From assembly GCA_014238625.1 (NCBI GenBank), contig JABAAS010000074.1, forward strand, positions 1 to 6,053: a DNA stretch of 6,053 nt, in the 5' to 3' direction. Source of the DNA: Alphaproteobacteria bacterium (GTDB lineage Bacteria; Pseudomonadota; Alphaproteobacteria; JABAAW01). This document shows positions 1-3,393 of this stretch, piece after piece (the stretch's first letter is position 1; each line of letters begins with the position of its first letter). Position numbers and translations under genes: made by a program. Under the pieces are notes generated by a model that worked only from the letters and a program-made list of their open reading frames with translations, did not search any database and was not told the origin of the DNA.

Positions 1-1
1 T

Positions 2-724
2 TTAGCGGACGATGTTCTTCAGGAGCTGCAGGCAGCGTTGCCGAGTTTAGATTTGCCTTTGTCTGTGAAGGTAGATTTTCGTGGAGAGAATGAGGATCAA
101 CAAGAGGCGAGCGCATTTTTAACGCGTGCATTTGCGGTAGCTCTTTTTATTATGGGTTTAATTTTATTGACTCAGTTTAATTCATTTTACCAATGTTTAT
201 TAATACTCTCGACTGTTGTTATGTCTACGATCGGCGTTTTTTGGGGTTTATTGATAACGCAGCAGCCTTTTGGGATAGTTATGTCTGGTATAGGAGTTAT
301 TGCTTTAGCGGGAATAGTTGTAAACAACAACATAGTATTAATAGACACTTTTAACAGTATTTACCGTCACACTGGCGATTTGCGTTTATCTATATTACAA
401 ACAGGAGCGCAGCGTCTTCGTCCGGTTTTACTTACGACTGCGACGACGGTTTTAGGTTTATTGCCGCTTGTTCTGACGATGAATTTAGATGTATTGAATC
501 GCCGTATTGAGATAGGGGGTCCGTCGTCTCAGTTATGGCAACAGCTTTCGACGGCGATAGTTTTTGGTTTAGTTTTCTCGACTGTATTGACTTTATTAGT
601 TACCCCTTCTGCCTTGATGCTTGTAGAGAGCAGGGCTGCGAGGAAGCGAGGCGATTTCAATATTAGGGGTAAGAAGAAGCAGAGTCCTGGCAGACGTTCG
701 CTTAGCGATTTAGTTAGGGACTAA
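2..724 (+). CDS. RND-family efflux permease, C-terminal fragment (5' end outside window)
   Basis: This is the last 240 codons of an inner-membrane RND (AcrB/HAE1-like) pump subunit, which exports substrates by proton antiport together with a periplasmic adaptor and an outer-membrane channel. The frame is open to the left edge, so the TTG at 38 is not the start. After a short piece of the last periplasmic domain come five hydrophobic segments that match TM8-TM12 of the family: 'FAVALFIMGLILLTQF', 'LLILSTVVMSTIGVFWGLLI', a TM10 with 'LAGIVVNNNIVLIDTF', 'LRPVLLTTATTVLGLLPLVL' and 'STAIVFGLVFSTVLTLLV'. The 'RLRPVLLTT' turn and 'VTPSALML' end are typical of RND permeases. TM10 carries Asn residues where AcrB has its relay Lys, as in the 'VNN' subgroup I associate with alphaproteobacteria. 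A basic tail (RKRG, RGKKKQ) follows TM12 and should be cytoplasmic. The substrate cannot be inferred. The stop TAA is at 722-724. Confidence 0.93.
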   Translation, partial: LADDVLQELQAALPSLDLPLSVKVDFRGENEDQQEASAFLTRAFAVALFIMGLILLTQFNSFYQCLLILSTVVMSTIGVFWGLLITQQPFGIVMSGIGVIALAGIVVNNNIVLIDTFNSIYRHTGDLRLSILQTGAQRLRPVLLTTATTVLGLLPLVLTMNLDVLNRRIEIGGPSSQLWQQLSTAIVFGLVFSTVLTLLVTPSALMLVESRAARKRGDFNIRGKKKQSPGRRSLSDLVRD

Positions 725-756
725 TTTAGTTAGGGGCTAATTTAATTAGGGACTGG
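709..756. repeat. 16-bp tandem repeat, 3 copies, spanning the RND stop codon
   Basis: Three adjacent 16-bp units lie at 709-724, 725-740 and 741-756. The first is TTTAGTTAGGGACTAA. The second differs by one base (GGGGCTAA). The third has an A for G near its start and ends in GG instead of AA. The first unit encodes the last residues of the pump and its TAA stop; the other two lie after the stop. Because 16 is not a multiple of three, expansion upstream of the stop would change the frame. The copies are seen directly; origin by slippage is inferred. Confidence 0.85.
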
Positions 757-787
757 AGAAAACTATTTTTACGAGGTATATTTACTG

Positions 788-913
788 ATGTTTAAGTTTA
801 TTAAGACTCTTTTTTCAATTTACCATATTATTTCTGCTATTTTTGTGATAGGATTAGTAATATATCTTCTATATTTATTTTTTCAATTTATTGGTTTCCT
901 AGCACGTTTGTAG
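788..913 (+). CDS. possible 41-residue single-TM membrane protein
   Basis: A short frame runs from ATG 788 to TAG 911-913. The product starts MFKFIKTLFS, has one long hydrophobic stretch at about residues 8-37 rich in Ile, Leu, Phe and Tyr, and ends in ARL. The lysines at 3 and 6 and the Arg at 40 give a positive charge at each end. A GAGG at 773-776 is a modest ribosome-binding site about 11 bases before the ATG. It begins 63 bp after the RND stop on the same strand, so co-transcription is plausible. Small single-span proteins are known to associate with RND pumps (AcrZ with AcrB in E. coli), but I see no sequence resemblance to AcrZ. The region is AT-rich, so a chance hydrophobic frame is the main alternative. 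The rest of 725-1026 shows only the 16-bp repeats and weak hairpins. Confidence 0.35.
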   Translation: MFKFIKTLFSIYHIISAIFVIGLVIYLLYLFFQFIGFLARL

Positions 914-986
914 CACCATTTTCACCGAAGAGAAAATTAATTGGTTTTACCTTTATGTAGATAATAATAAGGTTAATCAATATAGT

Positions 987-1004
987 GTAGCGCCTGCTAC
1001 TTTT
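987..1004 (+). terminator. weak hairpin plus TTTT, possible terminator
   Basis: GTAGC (987-991) can pair with GCTAC (996-1000) across a four-base loop, and TTTT (1001-1004) follows on the plus strand. It lies between the converging small plus-strand frame and the minus-strand operon, where a terminator would be expected. The stem is only 5 bp and the T-run is short, so this is tentative. Confidence 0.22.
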
Positions 1005-1026
1005 CCCTCAATGAGTTTTAGTTATA

Positions 1027-1332
1027 TCACTTGTTGCCCCCTAGAACTTTTTTACTAAAATTTGTTACGAAATATGTCAATGCACCGCTAAAAGTAAAAT
1101 TTTGTATGGTTTTTATTTGTAGGTCTGAAAGTTGCCAAGGATTATATTTTTGTGGGAATAAATAATGCATAGTTAAAACTATCAATGCAAAAGCGATAAT
1201 GGAGCTTACCAAGAGAACAAAAGCATTCAACACAAAATACTTAGTTTCTTCTAGCTTAAACTCTAGGTCTGCTTTTTTTCCTCCAACCGTATCCTTTGGC
1301 ATTAAGTTTTCGTATTTTTTCTCCTCATTCAT
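1027..1332 (-). CDS. small membrane protein, candidate toxin partner of the SocA/Panacea-domain gene
   Basis: The family of this 101-residue protein is not recognised. It has a charged, hydrophilic N-terminal tail (about residues 1-31, rich in Lys and Glu), a strong membrane segment at about 33-59 ('FVLNAFVLLVSSIIAFALIV' and beyond), a polar linker with 'PQKYNPWQLSD', and a weaker hydrophobic or amphipathic segment at about 75-91 with Phe, Thr and Tyr, ending in a basic tail (KKVLGGNK). It is the second gene of a two-gene unit and starts 15 bp after the stop of the upstream gene. The ATG at 1330-1332 has no visible Shine-Dalgarno, which suggests translational coupling. Panacea (DUF4065) proteins are known antitoxins for structurally unrelated small toxins, some of them membrane-acting (the PanAT systems), so a membrane toxin is a reasonable inference. 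It could instead be a neutral cargo protein. The gene is visibly AT-richer than the rest of the window, consistent with transfer. Confidence 0.8.
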   Translation of the reverse strand: MNEEKKYENLMPKDTVGGKKADLEFKLEETKYFVLNAFVLLVSSIIAFALIVLTMHYLFPQKYNPWQLSDLQIKTIQNFTFSGALTYFVTNFSKKVLGGNK

Positions 1333-1347
1333 TATATGTATTAGCGG

Positions 1348-1821
1348 TTATATTAACCCCAATTGCTTTTTATCTAATTTAAAATCTTTATAATAATCTT
1401 GAATTACATCATCAGGTATTATGGAGTATTGCCCCAATGTTTCTCTTGTTTTTTGCCAAGGTGTCCCCTTTTGGTGCGTTAGAGCGGATAGCCTAATTCC
1501 ATTGCAATGTCCGTGTGTTTCCAATACGCCTCGCATGATACTTTCTTCTTCATCAGAAAAAGGTGAGGATAGTATGTCTTCGCTGATTTTACTTGTTATA
1601 GCTCCTCTACCATAACGCTTCACTTGATGGTACAAATCTTCGATTACGGGACCATATTTCCAAGCCTCGATTCTGTCTGCGACTAGGGGTTTCTTATGCT
1701 TCCCCAACATAAATCCGTGCGCGATATAGACGAGCTTGATTACTTGCAGAGGAGTTAGCCCCTCCCCCTGCCTAGATGCTTCTTCGATGAGGAAGTTTGC
1801 GACTTTTCTAGCGGAATGCAT
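1348..1821 (-). CDS. SocA/Panacea-domain (DUF4065) protein, probable antitoxin
   Basis: This 157-residue protein belongs to the SocA/GepA family (Panacea domain, DUF4065). The diagnostic core is clear: 'KVANFLIEEA' near the N-terminus, 'LTPLQVIKLVYIAHGFML' (residues 22-39), 'IEAWKYGPVIEDLY' (51-64) with 'KRYG' after it, and 'LSALTHQKGTPW' (111-122). It consists of essentially the domain alone, with a short C-terminal tail ending KLDKKQLGLI. In Caulobacter, SocA is a proteolytic adaptor that neutralises SocB; other Panacea proteins inhibit their cognate toxins directly. The immediately downstream 101-residue membrane protein is the obvious partner here. The ATG at 1819-1821 is the best start: an in-frame stop lies three codons upstream and the family's N-terminal helix starts at once. 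No good Shine-Dalgarno is visible. A consensus-like promoter lies about 60 bp upstream. Domain assignment is firm; the antitoxin role is inferred from family and context. Confidence 0.92.
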   Translation of the reverse strand: MHSARKVANFLIEEASRQGEGLTPLQVIKLVYIAHGFMLGKHKKPLVADRIEAWKYGPVIEDLYHQVKRYGRGAITSKISEDILSSPFSDEEESIMRGVLETHGHCNGIRLSALTHQKGTPWQKTRETLGQYSIIPDDVIQDYYKDFKLDKKQLGLI

Positions 1822-1848
1822 ATCTATTTTTCATGGTTTTAGGCTATA

Positions 1849-1874
1849 TTTAGCGACCCTCCCCCCGTTTAGCG
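1849..1874. promoter_or_regulatory. paired TTTAGCG direct repeats, possible operator
   Basis: TTTAGCG occurs at 1849-1855 and 1868-1874, 19 bp apart, between the -10 box and the start codon of the SocA-domain gene. A related TTAGCG is at 1341-1346, in the gap before the membrane-protein gene. Toxin-antitoxin operons are often autoregulated through repeats near the start site. That role here is a guess based on position. Confidence 0.2.
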
Positions 1875-1879
1875 TCGAC

Positions 1880-1908
1880 ATTTTACCACACTACCCCCAT
1901 TCCGTCAA
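1880..1908 (-). promoter_or_regulatory. sigma70-type promoter of the SocA-domain operon
   Basis: On the minus strand, TTGACG (1903-1908) is followed by a 17-bp spacer and TAAAAT (1880-1885). Each box is one base from consensus and the spacing is optimal. It would start transcription near 1873, giving a leader of about 50 bases before the ATG at 1821. The spacer and leader contain G-runs (five and six G), unusual for this window. Confidence 0.7.
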
Positions 1909-2017
1909 ATCCGCAAGGTGAAACGCCTTTGCCTTTGTTTTCGATTTTACTAACGGTTAGGGTTTAGAGTTTCTTTTATTATTATTGCATAAATGGCAGG
2001 CGAGGTATCTAAGATAT

Positions 2018-2061
2018 ATGGTGCCCAGATGGTGCCCAGATTTTGCCCAGATGGTGCCCAG
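2018..2061. repeat. 11-bp tandem array made from the 3' end of tRNA-Leu
   Basis: Four units on an exact 11-bp period occupy 2018-2028, 2029-2039, 2040-2050 and 2051-2061. Three are identical (ATGGTGCCCAG, plus strand); the third reads ATTTTGCCCAG. The rightmost unit overlaps the tRNA gene by 10 bases, so on the minus strand the array is CTGGGCACCA repeated beyond the mature 3' end: the acceptor 3' strand with its discriminator and CCA. One extra copy has CAAAA instead of CACCA. Confidence 0.9.
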
Positions 2062-2138
2062 GAGAAGACTTGAACTTCCACGAGGTTTCCCTCACAGGTA
2101 CCTGAAACCTGCGCGTCTACCGTTTCCGCCACCTGGGC
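2052..2138 (-). tRNA. tRNA-Leu, anticodon CAG
   Basis: This is a complete 87-base class II tRNA. The acceptor 5' strand GCCCAGG (2132-2138) pairs perfectly with CCTGGGC (2056-2062), followed by discriminator A and an encoded CCA (2052-2054 as TGG on plus). The D-arm has the usual GCGGAAACGGTAGACGC pattern. The anticodon stem CAGGT/ACCTG (2107-2111 with 2095-2099) encloses a seven-base loop TTCAGGT, with CAG at 2102-2104, reading CUG leucine codons. A long variable arm (TGAGG-GAAA-CCTCG) is diagnostic of Leu/Ser class II tRNAs. The T-arm GGAAG/CTTCT closes a TTCAAGT loop. All stems pair, so it should be functional. No ordinary promoter lies within 50 bases upstream, where the sequence is a low-complexity array; transcription may start near 2267 or read through from uppP. 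Confidence 0.97.
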
Positions 2139-2250
2139 TTGTTTTTGGGCTTGTTTTTGGGCTTGTTTTAGGCTTGTTTTGGTTTTTGTCTTGTCTGGCT
2201 TGTCTTTGAGCTTGTCTTTGGTCTTGTTTTGGTTTTTGTTTTGATCTTTG
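2135..2250. repeat. GT-rich degenerate 12-bp array abutting the tRNA 5' end
   Basis: Three 12-bp units GGGCTTGTTTTT lie at 2135-2146, 2147-2158 and 2159-2170 (the last ends in A). The GGGC of the first is the complement of the tRNA's first four bases. Degenerate CTTGTTTT/CTTGTCTTTG units continue to about 2250, including a 17-bp direct repeat at 2173-2189 and 2223-2239. On the minus strand this is an almost G-free, CA-rich leader between uppP and the tRNA. Its CTTGTCTTTG units resemble the hexamer array inside uppP. Confidence 0.8.
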
Positions 2251-2273
2251 GATGGTTATCCTACGAGTTATGA

Positions 2274-2302
2274 ATTCTTGCGCGCCTTACGCATTTTGTC
2301 AA
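2274..2302 (-). promoter_or_regulatory. possible promoter for tRNA-Leu overlapping the uppP stop
   Basis: A perfect TTGACA -35 box (2297-2302, minus strand) contains the TGA stop of uppP. After 17 bp comes AAGAAT (2274-2279), which keeps four of six consensus -10 bases including the second A and last T. A start near 2267 would give a leader of about 130 bases through the CA-rich repeats before the tRNA. The -10 is weak, and co-transcription from uppP is an alternative. Confidence 0.35.
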
Positions 2303-3168
2303 GCGTTGAGGGCTACGACTATGATGATGGCGAGCCCTAGTATGATTCGGTATGTTACGAAGGGCATTAGCCCGATGCGTTTTATCGAGCGCATGAATAG
2401 GTATAGGGCTATGATTGAGACGATGAAGGATAGGCTTGCTGCGAGCAGACTTTCTTTTATGGCGTCTGCTTGTTGTGCGCTATCGCCATCGATCAGCATA
2501 GATGCGATACCGAGGCTACTTGCGCCGATGAGCACTGGCATTGCGGTTAGCAGAGCGAGTCTTGCGGCTTGCTTTCGTCCTAATCCGTATAATAGAGCTA
2601 TTGTCATGACGAGTCCTGCGCGCGAGGCGCCTGGCATCAGGGCGAGGCATTGCACGACGCCGAGCCCCAGCATTGCGAGCGGCGGTATATTTTCTATGCT
2701 TTTTTGAGTGCCCTTGCCCTTGTCCTTGTCCTTGTCCTTGTCTTTGTCTTTGTCTTTGTCTTTTGTGTCTGCGGCGAGCAAGAGCAGCGCGAAGACTATG
2801 GATGTGGTTGCGATCAGGCTTGGGTTTCGAGGCAAGTTTTCGAGCAACCCTGCTTGAGCTATCACGGCTGCGAGTATCATCAGAGGTGTGGTTGCTATAG
2901 TAATCCGCGTTAATATTTTTGCTCGTTTAGTAGAGCTTTTGCCTTGGATCATATCTTTTGCGGCGGCGGCTAGATCGAGCCACTCTTTGTAGAAGAAGAT
3001 AAGCAGCGCGAGCATGCTACCGCAATGCAGCGCTATGTCGAGCGCTATGCTATGGCTTCCTTGTCCGAAGAAGTGTGAGAAGAGGGCGGCGTGCGCACTC
3101 GAGCTTATGGGCAAGAATTCAGTGATGCCTTGTATTATTGCGAGTGCGATTATTTCTGAGTTAATCAT
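2299..3168 (-). CDS. uppP: undecaprenyl-diphosphate phosphatase
   Basis: UppP (BacA) is a polytopic inner-membrane enzyme that dephosphorylates undecaprenyl diphosphate to recycle the lipid carrier for peptidoglycan and other envelope polymers; overexpression gives bacitracin resistance. The 289-residue protein shows both active-site motifs: 'QGITEFLPISSSAH' (residues 13-26, with Glu17 and His26) and 'MPGASRAG' (176-183, with Arg181). Gln13 stands where E. coli has the first Glu of its ExxxE motif. Multiple TM segments are evident. It is slightly longer than usual because of a Lys/Asp repeat (about residues 135-150) in the loop before the helix leading to the second motif. The ATG at 3166-3168 is preceded by AAAGG at a 9-base spacing and places the first motif at the usual distance. 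The frame stays open 30 codons upstream without ATG, GTG or TTG. It is divergent from the MFS gene, and the tRNA-Leu lies downstream on the same strand. Confidence 0.95.
   Translation of the reverse strand: MINSEIIALAIIQGITEFLPISSSAHAALFSHFFGQGSHSIALDIALHCGSMLALLIFFYKEWLDLAAAAKDMIQGKSSTKRAKILTRITIATTPLMILAAVIAQAGLLENLPRNPSLIATTSIVFALLLLAADTKDKDKDKDKDKDKDKGKGTQKSIENIPPLAMLGLGVVQCLALMPGASRAGLVMTIALLYGLGRKQAARLALLTAMPVLIGASSLGIASMLIDGDSAQQADAIKESLLAASLSFIVSIIALYLFMRSIKRIGLMPFVTYRIILGLAIIIVVALNA
2712..2759. repeat. hexanucleotide microsatellite inside uppP encoding (Asp-Lys)n
   Basis: Eight tandem 6-bp units occupy 2712-2759. Going left to right on the plus strand they are CCTTGC once, CCTTGT four times and CTTTGT three times. 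On the coding strand they give alternating Asp (GAC) and Lys, with AAA codons in one block and AAG in the next. The unit is a multiple of three, so copy-number change would lengthen or shorten the loop without breaking the frame. The two codon blocks suggest growth by local unit duplication. Confidence 0.92.
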
Positions 3169-3206
3169 CGGAGCTAGCCTTTGCTTTATGAGGGAGCTTG
3201 TGAGCA

Positions 3207-3250
3207 GTTTTGCGAGTATTTTTGCGAGTATTTTTGCGAGTGTTTTTGCG
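3207..3250. repeat. 12-bp tandem repeat in the uppP leader
   Basis: Units of TTTTTGCGAGTA (plus strand) recur on a 12-bp period at 3207-3218 (first base G), 3219-3230 and 3231-3242 (last base G), with a partial copy to 3250. The array lies 39 bp upstream of the uppP ATG. In the uppP frame it has no stop and would read AKTLAKILAKILAKLL, but no normal start codon lies upstream of it, so it is most likely untranslated leader. Confidence 0.88.
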
Positions 3251-3305
3251 TTGTGTTTCTATGATATTAGCTACCTTTTTGCTGAAACATGCTAGGATTA
3301 GAGCA

Positions 3306-3327
3306 TATAATTTTTTTGTTGATTATA
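3306..3327. promoter_or_regulatory. two opposed TATAAT boxes in the uppP/MFS divergent region
   Basis: A perfect TATAAT lies on plus at 3306-3311 and another on minus at 3322-3327. Used as -10 boxes they would start MFS mRNA near 3318 (leader about 75 bases) and uppP mRNA near 3315 (leader about 150 bases), so the two promoters would overlap and might exclude each other. Neither has a convincing -35 at 16-18 bp, and the region is AT-rich. Nothing else is identified in 3251-3393. Confidence 0.3.
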
Positions 3328-3393
3328 AGTTTAAACTTGCAAAGTTAATCTAGGGTTTAGTTTGACTTTGTCATTTTATTGAGACTATTTTTT

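Noticed and set aside
940..981. Imperfect inverted repeat around ACCTT/AAGGT after the small frame
   Set aside because: Only about five consecutive pairs with a long AT loop and mismatches; weak in an AT-rich region.
1331..1336. TATAAT on the minus strand just before the membrane-protein ATG, as an internal promoter
   Set aside because: It overlaps the start codon, has no matching -35, and lies in AT-rich sequence; the operon promoter at 1880-1908 is adequate.
2018..2061. Integrase attachment site with the SocA operon as an island between att copies
   Set aside because: No second copy of the tRNA end was found on the far side of the operon (914-1026) or elsewhere to the left, and no integrase is in the window. 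The copies are contiguous, so tandem duplication explains them better.
1950..2132. 60-codon minus-strand frame overlapping the tRNA
   Set aside because: It reads through most of the tRNA-Leu gene and the 11-bp repeats; its sequence is explained by the tRNA and has no ribosome-binding site.
2018..2250. CRISPR array
   Set aside because: The units are 11-12 bp, directly adjacent and degenerate, with no unique spacers and no cas genes.
2252..2707. 151-codon plus-strand frame opposite uppP
   Set aside because: It is antisense to a well-supported gene with intact catalytic motifs, and its Met/Arg/Ser-rich composition is that of a shadow frame.
3379..3393. TTG at 3379 as the start of the MFS gene
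   Set aside because: ATG codons follow at 3394 and 3403, and the five extra residues add nothing recognisable.
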